In this document: positions 1 through 9,452 of the stretch, piece after piece
Position numbering within the stretch: position 1 is the first letter of the stretch
Layout: each line of letters starts with the position of its first letter
Source: Desulfopila inferna
GTDB taxonomy: Bacteria > Desulfobacterota > Desulfobulbia > Desulfobulbales > Desulfocapsaceae
Direction of reading: 5' to 3'
DNA: 64,000 nucleotides
Assembly: GCF_016919005.1 (NCBI RefSeq)
Contig: NZ_JAFFQE010000003.1
Span: 248,001 to 312,000 of the forward strand
Made by a program: the position numbers and the translations under genes
The notes under the pieces: generated by a model
Database searches by the model: none
What the model saw: the letters and a program-made list of their open reading frames with translations, nothing else
What the model was told of the DNA's origin: nothing

Positions 1-28
1 ATGCTCAAGATCGTTATCGGGAGACACA

Positions 29-79
29 CGAGATTTCGTGATTGACGAGATTTCGTGACCAAGGCACCGAGATTTCGGC
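29..79. repeat. Three short direct repeats CGAGATTTCGTG
   Basis: CGAGATTTCGTG occurs at 29-40 and 46-57, and CGAGATTTCGGC at 68-79. The start-to-start spacing is 17 and 22 bp. Each copy contains the imperfect inverted core CGA-GATT-TCG. The repeats lie just downstream of the sigma-54 regulator gene and may belong to a regulatory region of a gene left of the window. I see no spacer regularity that would suggest a CRISPR array. Confidence 0.5.
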
Positions 80-138
80 AGGGGGAGAGTTTCCGGGCTC
101 CAGCCGGAATAACATGGGCAGGAGAATCCGGGTAAACC

Positions 139-2082
139 TCAAAAATGTTTGATATTTAAATCGGGTCGCCGTATCCCCAAGGCTTTCATGCGGGATTGCA
201 GCGTGCTGGGTGGCAGGCCCAAAAGCCTGGCAGCACCGTCTTTTCCGGCAACTCGCCATTGTGTCTGCTGCAGGGCAAGCATCAGGTTTTTCCGCTCAAG
301 TTGCTGAAACTCAGACATCGGCATGATTTTACCTTCCGACGAAGGAAGGCTTTCAGATCTCACGCTGTCAACTCCGGCAATGGTTTGCGGCAGAGCATAA
401 TCAAGATTAAGGAGGCCGTGGCGGGCGGTTATCACCCCCCGCTCAATCACGTTCTGCAACTCGCGGACGTTTCCCGGCCAATCATATTGCTTCAACCGTT
501 CCACTAGGCCTGCAGGGATAGGGATAATATGTTTTGCCATTAGAGCCGCATATTTTTCGACAAAATGGGCGGCAAGAGGACCGATATCGTCTGTACGCAT
601 GCGTAGCGGCGGAATAGTTACGGGAAAGACATTCAAGCGATAATAGAGATCCGTGCGAAAGGTAGCCTGCCGGACGGCAAGAGAAAGATCGCGGTTGGTA
701 GCAGCGATGACCCGCACGTCAACCTTGATATTTCGCGAACTACCGACAGGAGCAAATTCCCCCTCCTGCAATACCCGGAGCAGTTTGCTTTGCAACTCAA
801 GGCTCAGGTCGCCGATTTCGTCGAGGAAGATGGTGCCGCCATCGGCCAGACTGAAACGCCCTTCTCTCCGTTGCGTAGCCCCAGTGAAGGCGCCCTTCTC
901 GTGGCCGAAAAATTCGCTTTCCATCAACGATTCGGGGATGGCGGCACAGTTGACTGTAATCATGGGGCGCTGCCGCCGGCTGCTGGCGGCGTGGATGGCG
1001 CGGGCGATCAATTCCTTGCCTGTTCCGGTTTCGCCATAAAGAAGCACAGTGGAATCGGTGGGAGCAACTTCGGACACCAGTCTCAGAACCCGCCGGAACG
1101 GCTCACTCCGGCCGATGATCGTGTTTTGATCATAAAGTTCTTTTATCTCGTCCCGCAGATACCGGGTCTCATCCTTGAGTGAATTTATTATCTTAAAGGC
1201 TTGATATTGTTCATCGAGATGCCTGCAGATCAGTACATAACAGGGGGCGTCTTTCATTTCCAGTTGTGAAAGTGTCGCCTCCGTACGGATTTCTTCACCT
1301 CGGCTGTTGATTGCCGCAAGGCCCTTGGGAATCCAGATGTTGCGATCGGCGTGGGGCCTTTTATTCAGCGTGTCGATGATGTACGTGAGCCGTTGAAAAT
1401 CATTTTTTACAAGGAATCCGGCGAAGCTGTTGCCCACTATATCGTTGTCTGCCAAGGCAAAAAGCTTTCGCGCCGACGGGTTCATCATGATAATGCGAAA
1501 GTCCTTATCCAGTTCGATAATGGCATCCAGCGCACCTTCGAAAATACCCCGCAATTTCTCTTCCCGGTCCTTTAATTCCGCTTCGATACGCAAACGCAGG
1601 AGTTCGGCGGTGGCCCTGGCTGCGAAAATTCGAAACAGGGCCAGATTTCGGAAGGAATCGGGGATTGGTTGCGTATCAACAACAGCAATATTCCCCAGTA
1701 TCTCGTTATGCTCGCCGAGCAAAGGAAAACCGATATAGCTTACTGCCCCGATCTTCGACAGGTCAGGGTCCTGCGGAAAGAGATCGACCACCTTATCGGG
1801 AATATGCAGATATTTTTTTTCCCTGAGCAATTTTTCACAGGGCGTTCCCTGAACGTCGTATTCATAATAATCGACAAACTCACCGCCAAGCCAGAACGCC
1901 AGTGAACGCAGGCGTCTTCTTTTTGGGAGATACTCGGTAACCCAGGCGCCATGGGTCCCCAACACCTGAGAGAGATTTTGCACCAGTGCTCGGAAAAACC
2001 TTTTTCCTGTTTCAGAAGCAGTACCGTCCGAAATGGCTCGCAACAGGACATCTTCGTTATGATTTACAGGTACAGATGCCAA
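139..2082 (-). CDS. Sigma-54-dependent transcriptional activator (GAF-PAS-AAA+-Fis HTH)
   Basis: This is an NtrC/FhlA-type enhancer-binding protein that would drive RNA polymerase-sigma54 open-complex formation by ATP hydrolysis. Numbering from a TTG at 2097 (652 aa), a GAF-like domain spans about residues 20-170, a PAS domain 178-295 and the AAA+ module 326-560. Walker A GETGTGKE is at 355-362, the sigma54-contact loop GAFTGA at 402-407 and Walker B IFLDEIGD near 423-430. A Fis-type helix-turn-helix lies at about 618-645. There is no receiver domain, so control is probably by a ligand bound in the GAF or PAS domain. The start is uncertain: TTG at 2082 has AAGGTGA placed about 4 bp upstream and is chosen, while TTG at 2097 is the longer alternative. 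Its target is unknown and I found no convincing -24/-12 promoter in the window. Confidence 0.9.
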   Translation of the reverse strand: MASVPVNHNEDVLLRAISDGTASETGKRFFRALVQNLSQVLGTHGAWVTEYLPKRRRLRSLAFWLGGEFVDYYEYDVQGTPCEKLLREKKYLHIPDKVVDLFPQDPDLSKIGAVSYIGFPLLGEHNEILGNIAVVDTQPIPDSFRNLALFRIFAARATAELLRLRIEAELKDREEKLRGIFEGALDAIIELDKDFRIIMMNPSARKLFALADNDIVGNSFAGFLVKNDFQRLTYIIDTLNKRPHADRNIWIPKGLAAINSRGEEIRTEATLSQLEMKDAPCYVLICRHLDEQYQAFKIINSLKDETRYLRDEIKELYDQNTIIGRSEPFRRVLRLVSEVAPTDSTVLLYGETGTGKELIARAIHAASSRRQRPMITVNCAAIPESLMESEFFGHEKGAFTGATQRREGRFSLADGGTIFLDEIGDLSLELQSKLLRVLQEGEFAPVGSSRNIKVDVRVIAATNRDLSLAVRQATFRTDLYYRLNVFPVTIPPLRMRTDDIGPLAAHFVEKYAALMAKHIIPIPAGLVERLKQYDWPGNVRELQNVIERGVITARHGLLNLDYALPQTIAGVDSVRSESLPSSEGKIMPMSEFQQLERKNLMLALQQTQWRVAGKDGAARLLGLPPSTLQSRMKALGIRRPDLNIKHF

Positions 2083-2097
2083 TGATTCACCTTTCAA

Positions 2098-2772
2098 AAA
2101 GGTTTTTTACAAAAACCCCAGCTGAGCTGGGTAAAACATTCAGGCAGATCATTTTGGAAACAAAACGCAATCATCATGTCTAAAATTATTTAATAAGCAT
2201 TAACACAGCTCAAGACAAAGCATCTAGTTGTTCTGTTGCTATAATTTTAATTCTTTGACGACATTAGAAAAGGAGCTGCCAAAAAGTTGATACAGACAGA
2301 CGGCAATCATCTTCAATGCCGAAAGGTCAAAACTAATTGCTTTATGACTCATTTATGACAACTACCTCGCAATCATTTTTTTACTGGACAATATATGGAA
2401 TAAAACTCTCCCTGCATTTTCCTCTCTTGTGCTTCTTTTTAAGAATATTTAACGTATCCTCTATCCTTGAGAAGATGTTTCGCGCTTCTCATGAGCCGTG
2501 GCTTTGTCACTGTGTCGTGCGCAAACCCGCATGGGTTGCGCAGGATTTCTTCATTGAAATTCATAACAGGTGCTTGCGTAGGTAATGGTGGTATCTCTTC
2601 AAGGAATATTTACCGTGAAGTATCGGCAACAAAGGTGGGTGAGATGAAATCGCCGCTACTGCAAATCAATGAGAATTATTCCTCGCAACGTCCTGTCATT
2701 GACTAGACGAGACCATGGTGACGTTTGGCATGGGTCATACTTGAAAATAAGAAAACAGAAGGAGGTGCAGTT
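2098..2772. other. Intergenic region without a supported gene
   Basis: About 675 bp lie between the divergently transcribed sigma-54 activator and the DsrE-like gene. Apart from the palindrome at 2117-2131, I see no ORF with a ribosome-binding site and family-like sequence. The region is AT-rich near 2160-2260, where promoters are likely, but none matches consensus well enough to call. Confidence 0.4.
2117..2131. promoter_or_regulatory. Palindrome CCCAGCTGAGCTGGG upstream of the sigma-54 activator
   Basis: This is a perfect 7-1-7 inverted repeat centred about 40 bp upstream of the chosen start of the sigma-54 activator gene. Read on the gene's strand it is CCCAGCTCAGCTGGG. A nearly identical element, in the same orientation relative to its gene, precedes the transglutaminase-like gene at 47267-47280. 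It may be an operator or a 5'-leader hairpin. Confidence 0.45.
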
Positions 2773-3279
2773 ATGAAAAATGTTATTTTTTCGGTGCTGT
2801 TGGCAACCTTTTTTCTCCTGTCTCCAGTCGGTGTTTTCCCTGGTTCCGCACAAGCCGGGGAATACGAGGCCTTGGAGGGTGTCAAGTCGGTAAGTACAAT
2901 GTTTGATTTTCGCGACGGTAAGCCGGAAAGCGCTTCGGATCACCTGAAGCTGATCCATGAGACCTATAAAGACCAGGCTCTGCTGGCTATCTCGCAGAAA
3001 CCAAAATTTGTCGTGGTCTTCATGGGGCCCTCACCCATGGTGCTGTCAAAAAACCGAGAGAAATTTTCTGCGGATGAACAAAAAAAACTGGAAGAATTCG
3101 ACTCAACTCTTTCAGCCATGGCGCAGGATGGCATCGGCCTCGAGGTATGCAAGGCCGCCATAATGTACTTCGGGGTCGATCCGCAGTCAATTGCGCCAGA
3201 AATCAAGCAGGTCAAAAACGGGTGGATTTCTTCAATTGGGTATCAGCAGAAGGGGTATTCCATGATTCCTGTTTTTTAA
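2773..3279 (+). CDS. Exported DsrE-like family protein
   Basis: The product is 168 aa with an N-terminal signal peptide: positive MKN, a hydrophobic stretch to about residue 20, and an AQA-type cleavage site near residue 28. The rest resembles small DsrE-fold proteins, with an alternating beta/alpha pattern and a hydrophobic strand FVVVFMGPSP near 76-85. A single mature cysteine sits in EVCKAAIMYFGV, where related proteins carry their sulfur-handling cysteine. Start ATG 2773 has GGAGGTG 5-6 bp upstream. A periplasmic role in sulfur trafficking or redox is possible, but the true substrate cannot be read from sequence. It is monocistronic; the next gene runs convergently. Confidence 0.65.
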   Translation: MKNVIFSVLLATFFLLSPVGVFPGSAQAGEYEALEGVKSVSTMFDFRDGKPESASDHLKLIHETYKDQALLAISQKPKFVVVFMGPSPMVLSKNREKFSADEQKKLEEFDSTLSAMAQDGIGLEVCKAAIMYFGVDPQSIAPEIKQVKNGWISSIGYQQKGYSMIPVF

Positions 3280-3445
3280 GCGAGTAGCCTTGGTCGAGAT
3301 ATGCCGCCGTTTGTCTTGGTCCTTCTTGCCGCCTAAGCGGGCAAGAGCTTATCGTCCCTTTGGTAACAGTAATTTGCAATTCCTGATCTTACGTTCCATT
3401 GCGCATCTACGATTATGCTTCATAGCTCCGATGGCAGGTTTCGGC

Positions 3446-4357
3446 CTAAAAATTGTTGAATGTGTCACAATCGTCCATGCCGCCATTTTCGAAACCAATT
3501 TTGAACCATTTTACCCGTTGTTCCGCACTACCATGGGTAAAAGAATCCGGGCTAACATAGCCTTGTGACTGTTTCTGCAAGGTGTCATCACCGATGGCGC
3601 TAGCAGCAACCAGACCTTCCTCTATATCACCTGCTTCGAGGAGTTCCCGGGTGCTGTTGGCATGATTGGCCCAGACCCCTGCAAGGCAGTCCGCCTGCAG
3701 TTCCTGTCGGACGGATAGCTTGTTGCCTTCCACCTTGCTCAGTTTGCTTTGAGCCGTATGGACTTTGCTGGAGATACCCAATAGGGTTTGAACATGGTGA
3801 CCTATTTCGTGGGCAATTACATAGGCCTGGGCAAAATCCCCAGGTGCTTTGAAGCGATTTTTCAACTGGTCATAAAAACCCAGGTCGATGTATACTTGGT
3901 GGTCACCTGGACAATAGAAGGGTCCTATGGCTGAGTGAGCCATTCCGCAAGCAGATTTTACCGCATCTCGAAAGAGAACGAGGCGTGGCTCCTGATAAGT
4001 TTTACCCTTTTGTCGGAACAAGGTAGACCAGGTTTCTTCAGTATCGGCCAGAATGACTGAAATGAAGTTTACCAGTTCTTTTTCTTCCGCAGTTTCTCGA
4101 AGCGGTGCTTCGGACACACTGGTGGTGGCATCTTGTTGTAGACCAAGGACGGCTAAGATATTACCCAGGTTTCCGGTAAATAAACCGTAAGCACCCACAC
4201 ACACTGCCAGTATTACAGCACCTTTGAAGCCTAAAAGCTTAAAGACCATGGGCAGCAGACGTAACATGCCACCACCGCGTGAGCCGCCTACTCCGGAGAC
4301 ACGCTCACTACGTCGGTCTTCGACATTGTTACTCTTCCGATTTCCGCGCCAACGCAT
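3446..4357 (-). CDS. Neutral zinc metallopeptidase, YpfJ family
   Basis: The 303-aa protein begins MRWRG with a polar N-terminus containing NVEDRR, as is typical of YpfJ-family proteins (Pfam Zn_peptidase, PF04228). One transmembrane segment lies at about residues 42-65 (AVILAVCVGAYGLF). The zinc-binding HEIGHHVQ motif occurs in the middle of the protein, followed by the conserved QELQADCLAGVWANH region. It is predicted to be an inner-membrane-anchored protease; its substrate is not known for the family. I chose ATG 4357 because GGGGAG lies about 9 bp upstream and the family start matches; ATG at 4372 is a possible longer form. Confidence 0.88.
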   Translation of the reverse strand: MRWRGNRKSNNVEDRRSERVSGVGGSRGGGMLRLLPMVFKLLGFKGAVILAVCVGAYGLFTGNLGNILAVLGLQQDATTSVSEAPLRETAEEKELVNFISVILADTEETWSTLFRQKGKTYQEPRLVLFRDAVKSACGMAHSAIGPFYCPGDHQVYIDLGFYDQLKNRFKAPGDFAQAYVIAHEIGHHVQTLLGISSKVHTAQSKLSKVEGNKLSVRQELQADCLAGVWANHANSTRELLEAGDIEEGLVAASAIGDDTLQKQSQGYVSPDSFTHGSAEQRVKWFKIGFENGGMDDCDTFNNF

Positions 4358-5010
4358 AAATATACTCCCCATGTATTGGATTTGTAAAAAATGTTCAGTT
4401 CATGACATCGCTTACATTATATATCAAAATTATCGCTGACACATAATTTCTCCCCCTACAAATCGCAATATTAGCAAATTCCGATATGAGGTGGCTCTGC
4501 AATTATCTGGATTCTCAGCTTATTATAAGGTGAGAAGACGTTCCTTGGTAAGCCCGCTCTAACTTTTCCGTAAATTCCTCACCATTTGCCGCTAACACCA
4601 GGCAACCTATCCTTTTTCAACCGTTCTATGATGCAGATGAAGAAAGGTAGAATTACAGGACAATAAAGGTAATGACAGCCTGTATAAATTGACTGGCCGT
4701 CCCGATTTTGCCCATGTGCTATTTTGATCCGGAAGGAGCAAAAAAAGGATACTTTGATACCTTTTATTGCGACATCTTTCGAGGTCTGACTTTCCATTAT
4801 CCTGAACCGATATTTGGGTGCCCGGCAATATGGTACTGGCAACACCATAGGGTCTGTGATAATTTACGAAATCTTCTTATTGTTACTCTCTGTTGTGGTC
4901 AATTTAGCGGGTAACCTAACCGTATAGTAACAATTTGCTTCAAATCAGGTTCAACTAAATGATCGCATAAAAAGTATTATCAGCAAAAAAGATTAGCCAA
5001 CAGGTGATAA
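4358..5010. other. Intergenic region without a supported gene
   Basis: About 650 bp of AT-rich sequence separate the metallopeptidase gene from the DUF362 gene. The short open frames here lack ribosome-binding sites and recognisable protein features. The region must hold promoters for both flanking genes, but I cannot place them with confidence. Confidence 0.4.
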
Positions 5011-6144
5011 ATGGAAAAAGCAAAGGTTTATTTTACAGATTTCAGGACGAAGGCTTTCGGGGACGGGCTACCCACCAAACTGAAAAAACTTATCAAGAAA
5101 GCAGGGATAGATCAGATCAGCATGGATGGAAAGTTCGCTGCCATCAAGTTGCATTTTGGGGAATTGGGAAACATCAGCTATCTTCGTCCCAATTACGCCA
5201 AAGCCGTCGCCGACATGGTAAAGGAAATGGGCGGCAAACCCTTTCTGACTGACTGCAATACCATGTATCCTGGTAATCGCAAAAACGCTTTAGAGCATTT
5301 GGAATGCGCATGGGAAAACGGATTTACACCCCTGTCCGTCGGCTGTCCTATTCTCATCGGGGATGGATTGAAGGGAACCGACGATATTGATGTCCCAGTG
5401 GTTGGAGGTGAATACGTAAAGTCGGCCAAGATCGGCAGGGCAGTCATGGACGCTGATGTGTTCATCAGCCTGACACATTTCAAGGGGCACGAGATGACAG
5501 GTTTCGGCGGCGCCATAAAGAATATCGGCATGGGTTGCGGCTCCAGGGCCGGCAAGACAGAGCAGCACAGTAGCGGTAAAGCCGAGATCGATGAGACCAA
5601 GTGCCGTGGATGTCTCATGTGCCTGAAGGAATGCGCCAACCAAGGACTCGCCTTTGACGATGAGGCAAAGAAGATGCGGGTCAACGAAGAAAATTGTGTT
5701 GGTTGTGGTCGCTGCCTGGGAGCGTGTAACTACGATGCCATAGCCTTCGCCAGTTTCGCTGCCGTTGAACTCCTGAACCGGCGCATGGCAGAATACACCA
5801 AGGCCGTCGTTGACGGTCGTCCATGTTTCCATATTTCGCTGATTGTGGATGTATCCCCCAATTGCGACTGCCACGGGGAAAATGATGTTCCCATTCTGCC
5901 CAATCTCGGCATGTTTGCGTCTTTTGATCCCCTGGCTCTGGATCAGGCCTGTGTGGATGCCTGTCTAAAGGCCGCACCTCTTCCTGGCAGCCAACTGTCC
6001 GAGAACATGGCAAAACCAGAGTTTATTGATCTTTGCGACCATTTTACCAATTCGAGACCGGAGTCCGAATGGCGTACCTGCCTGGAACATGCAGAGAAAA
6101 TCGGTTTGGGTACTCGGGAATATGAGCTGATAGTAACCGAATAA
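5011..6144 (+). CDS. DUF362 domain protein with two 4Fe-4S ferredoxin clusters
   Basis: The 377-aa protein has an N-terminal DUF362 domain (about 1-190) with the family segments KLHFGE, LTDCNTMYPGNR and ISLTHFKGHEMTGFGGAIKN. A bacterial-ferredoxin module follows at about 191-250 with CRGCLMCLKEC and CVGCGRCLGAC, eight cysteines for two [4Fe-4S] clusters. The C-terminal part resumes DUF362 sequence. Such proteins are common in anaerobes and are thought to carry electrons or assist Fe-S/redox chemistry, but no reaction is established. It is monocistronic, with about 300 bp to the next gene. Confidence 0.85.
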   Translation: MEKAKVYFTDFRTKAFGDGLPTKLKKLIKKAGIDQISMDGKFAAIKLHFGELGNISYLRPNYAKAVADMVKEMGGKPFLTDCNTMYPGNRKNALEHLECAWENGFTPLSVGCPILIGDGLKGTDDIDVPVVGGEYVKSAKIGRAVMDADVFISLTHFKGHEMTGFGGAIKNIGMGCGSRAGKTEQHSSGKAEIDETKCRGCLMCLKECANQGLAFDDEAKKMRVNEENCVGCGRCLGACNYDAIAFASFAAVELLNRRMAEYTKAVVDGRPCFHISLIVDVSPNCDCHGENDVPILPNLGMFASFDPLALDQACVDACLKAAPLPGSQLSENMAKPEFIDLCDHFTNSRPESEWRTCLEHAEKIGLGTREYELIVTE

Positions 6145-6440
6145 TTGCTTTGATCATCCAGCGCAGATGAAAATCTACTGCTTGAGAAACTTTAGTTGTA
6201 CACCTTCTGTCATTAGGGTTTTTGGACGAAAATGTCTGGGTTCCATTAACCTCATGGCAAATGATGGTTGGCAGGAACCGTGGAATAGTTGAGTTGATGA
6301 TTAAGGGTAATCAGGAATATAAATGAGACATTGAACTTTAGAATCACTTAAGTATGCTATTATTGGAGGATGTCATTTTGCAAAAAAATAACGCCTTAGG
6401 TTTTTGAGGCTCTCGTTTATTTGTATTTGGAGATTCCTTA

Positions 6441-9242
6441 ATGGTTGAAAAACGTTCCTATCGGGAACTGGAAAAACAGGTTCAAGAATTACAAGCGGAG
6501 CTCGAAAAGTCCAAGCGAAGAGAGGAGGCCCTTTCCAAAAGCGATCGATATTACAAGGCTCTTTTTGAACAAGGTTTGGATGGTGTTGTAGTTGTGGATC
6601 CTGAAACCTGCCGGGCCGTCGTTTTTAATGACCAGGTCTGTCAGAATCTAGGGTATTCGCGAGATGAGTTCGCTAAGTTGTCCATCGCCGATATAGATGC
6701 TCTCGAAACGGAAGAAGAGGCGCGAATCCACATTGAGAAGGTATTGAAAAACGGGTCCGATGATTTTCAGACTCTCCAGCGCACCAAGCAGGGAGAAATC
6801 AGACATGTTCATGTAACGGCGAAGGTCATCGAGGTCGACGGCAGCAAGGTATACCATTGCATCTGGACCGACATCACAGACCGCAGGAGAGCGGAAGAGG
6901 CGCTGCGTGAGAGCGAGACTCGGTTCTTCAGTATCTTTGAATATGCACCGATTGGGATGGCAATTGTGTCGCCTGAGGGCAAATTTCTCAAGGTGAACCG
7001 CGCCACTTGCGATCTTCTTGGCTATTCAGAACTTGAATTGCTGACCAAAACCTACCGGGACATCAGTCACCCCGATTTCCTGGAGTCGGATGATGCCCAT
7101 CTCGAGCAGATGCTGGCAGGAAAAATTCGCATCTATCAAAAAGAAAAACGCTATATCCACAAAAAGCGACATGCAATATGGGCGCTGCTCAGTGTCTCAT
7201 TGATTTGGGACCAACAGCAGGAACCGGCCTATTTCATATCCCAGCTCGTTAATATTACCGACCGAAAACTAGCCGAGGAGAAGCTGCGCCTGGCCTTACA
7301 GCGTCTCAATTTTCACATGGAAAATTCTCCCCTCGCGGTTGTGGAATTCAACACAGCCTTTGAGGTTATATACTGGTCCCGGCAGGCTGAACGTATTTTC
7401 GGTTGGAATTCCCAGGAAATTGTGGGAAAGAAAATCGATCAGGTAAGATGGGTTCATGAAGACGATGTGGAGAGTGTGGCCCGGCTTTCTAAAAATATGC
7501 TGAACGGTCGCAGCACCAGCAACTCGATGACCAACCGCAACTATTCTAAAGACGGTTCAGTCCTAACCTGCGAGTGGTACAATTCTGTTCTGCTGAATGG
7601 CCAGGGAGAGCTGGTATCCGTTCTCTCTCTGGTACTGGATATCACCGAACGTAAACGCTCGGAAACGGCGGTCGAGCGGCAGAATACATTGTTGAAGGGC
7701 ATCAACCGCATTTTCGGTGCCGTAGTGACCAGCGCCGGCGATAAAGAATTCGGGGGCATCTGCCTGGACGTGGCTGAAAAAATCACGGGCAGTTCGATCT
7801 CCTTTCTCGGTGAAATCTCTCCGGATGGAGTATTGCATGATATCGCCGTTTCGAATCCCACCTGGAATGCCTGCTCAGTGTTCAAAAGTGGAAAAATTCC
7901 GAAAAATTTTCACACCTACGGCATCTATGCCCGTGTAATCGTAGATGGTAAGCCCCTTCTGATCAACAATCCGGCCTCGCCTCCCTCCGACATTGTATTT
8001 CCGACCGGGCATCCGCCGTTGACCTCCCTGCTGGCCGCGCCGCTCAAACATGGAGAGAAGACGATCGGCATGGTCGCGGTAGGCAACCGCAAAGGCGGTT
8101 ATGGCAGAGAAGAACAAGCAGCCCTGGAAGTCCTGTGTCAGGTGATCACTGAGTCCCTGGCCCGGCGGCGTACCGAAGAGGCCCTGCGGGAAGGCGAGGT
8201 CCGCTACCGCAGTCTGTTCATGCACTCACCCGATGCGATATACATTAATCAGCAAGATCGTATTACCCTGGTCAACGACGCCTGCCTCAGGCTGTTTGGT
8301 GCCTGGACAGCCGGAGAACTTCTCGGCAAGACGCCCTACGACCTGTTTCATACCGATTATCATCAAGTGATACGGGAGCGTATCCGTCGAATGCGTCATC
8401 AAGGTGAATCACAACCCCTGCTGGAAGGGAAAATTGTCCGCCTTGACGGCGGCATCGTTGACGTCGAGGTGATTGCGGCCCATTTCCCGTTTGGTGGGTC
8501 CAAGGCCATCCACGTCATCTTGCGCGACATCACCGAACGCAGGCGAGCGGCGGAAAACCTGCAACGCTCCAATAAAGAACTGGAACAGTTTGCCTATGCG
8601 GCCTCACACGACCTGCAGGAGCCGCTACGCTCCATTGTCGGCTTCCTTCAGCTTCTGCAACACAATTATGGAGATCAACTGGATGAGAAAGGCCGGCAAT
8701 ATGTCGAGCGGGTCGTGGCGGCCGGCCATCGAATGCAGATTATGATCCGTGACTTACTGTCTCTGTCGCGAGTGACGACCAGCAACGGCACGTTCTTGCC
8801 GACAAATCTCAACAGTCTCGTCAAGACGGTATTGGATAACCTGGAGTCGACCCTGCAGGAGAATCATGCCGAGGTCGTTTACGCCGACCTGCCGAGCCTA
8901 TCCGTCGATTCCAGTCAGATACAGAGCCTTTTTCAGAATCTTATCCTGAATAGCATTAAGTACAACATGAACCCCAATCCCAGGGTAGAAATCGGCTGCA
9001 GCCCCTCCGGGAATTTCTATCAGTTTTTCGTCAGGGATAATGGCATTGGTATTTCACCCCGGTTTTACGAACGCATATTCATAGTATTTCAACGGCTTCA
9101 TACAGCCAGGGAGTATGATGGCACCGGGTTGGGCCTGGCCCTGTGCCGGAAAATCGTCGAACGCCATGGTGGAAAAATCTGGGTTGAATCAGTGCCGGGG
9201 GAAGGATCGACTTTCTTTTTTACCTTGCCCGCGATCCGATAA
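6441..9242 (+). CDS. Cytosolic multi-PAS/GAF sensor histidine kinase
   Basis: The 933-aa protein starts with a short coiled coil (about 5-35). Three PAS domains follow (about 35-150, 155-280, 290-405), then a GAF domain (about 414-573), a fourth PAS (about 590-695), a HisKA domain with H-box ASHDLQEPLR (His near 722) and an HATPase_c domain. The ATPase has N-box NLILNSIKYN, G1 DNGIGIS near 865 and G2 GTGLGL near 893. No transmembrane segment or receiver domain is present, so it is a soluble kinase that must phosphorylate a separate regulator; none is adjacent. A paralogue lies at 57092-59545. Ligands cannot be inferred. Confidence 0.9.
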   Translation: MVEKRSYRELEKQVQELQAELEKSKRREEALSKSDRYYKALFEQGLDGVVVVDPETCRAVVFNDQVCQNLGYSRDEFAKLSIADIDALETEEEARIHIEKVLKNGSDDFQTLQRTKQGEIRHVHVTAKVIEVDGSKVYHCIWTDITDRRRAEEALRESETRFFSIFEYAPIGMAIVSPEGKFLKVNRATCDLLGYSELELLTKTYRDISHPDFLESDDAHLEQMLAGKIRIYQKEKRYIHKKRHAIWALLSVSLIWDQQQEPAYFISQLVNITDRKLAEEKLRLALQRLNFHMENSPLAVVEFNTAFEVIYWSRQAERIFGWNSQEIVGKKIDQVRWVHEDDVESVARLSKNMLNGRSTSNSMTNRNYSKDGSVLTCEWYNSVLLNGQGELVSVLSLVLDITERKRSETAVERQNTLLKGINRIFGAVVTSAGDKEFGGICLDVAEKITGSSISFLGEISPDGVLHDIAVSNPTWNACSVFKSGKIPKNFHTYGIYARVIVDGKPLLINNPASPPSDIVFPTGHPPLTSLLAAPLKHGEKTIGMVAVGNRKGGYGREEQAALEVLCQVITESLARRRTEEALREGEVRYRSLFMHSPDAIYINQQDRITLVNDACLRLFGAWTAGELLGKTPYDLFHTDYHQVIRERIRRMRHQGESQPLLEGKIVRLDGGIVDVEVIAAHFPFGGSKAIHVILRDITERRRAAENLQRSNKELEQFAYAASHDLQEPLRSIVGFLQLLQHNYGDQLDEKGRQYVERVVAAGHRMQIMIRDLLSLSRVTTSNGTFLPTNLNSLVKTVLDNLESTLQENHAEVVYADLPSLSVDSSQIQSLFQNLILNSIKYNMNPNPRVEIGCSPSGNFYQFFVRDNGIGISPRFYERIFIVFQRLHTAREYDGTGLGLALCRKIVERHGGKIWVESVPGEGSTFFFTLPAIR

Positions 9243-9452
9243 CTTTCTGAAGTAAATCAATGGACGGGTTGCAATCAAATCTGGTAATTTCACTTTCCCT
9301 TATCGCCGCTTCACTGCCCATGTCGACTTAAGAGCCGAGATTAGTCCACAACGGTGGAAAAAATTAGTGATACAAATCGTATCTTCATGAATTATCGACA
9401 TAAAACAAACCAGCAAGAGAGAGGCAAATAATGAGTTATTCCGGGTGAACGA

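Noticed and set aside
29-79. End of a CRISPR array
   Set aside because: Repeat units are only 12 bp, spacers are 5-10 bp and unequal, and no cas gene is visible.
2720-2745. Sigma-54 promoter (TTTGGCATGGGTCATACTTG) before the DsrE-like gene
   Set aside because: TGGCAT fits a -24 element, but the expected GC of the -12 element is missing at the correct spacing.
4579-4914. Small protein genes in the 4.4-5.0-kb gap
   Set aside because: Overlapping short frames on both strands lack ribosome-binding sites and resemble no protein family.
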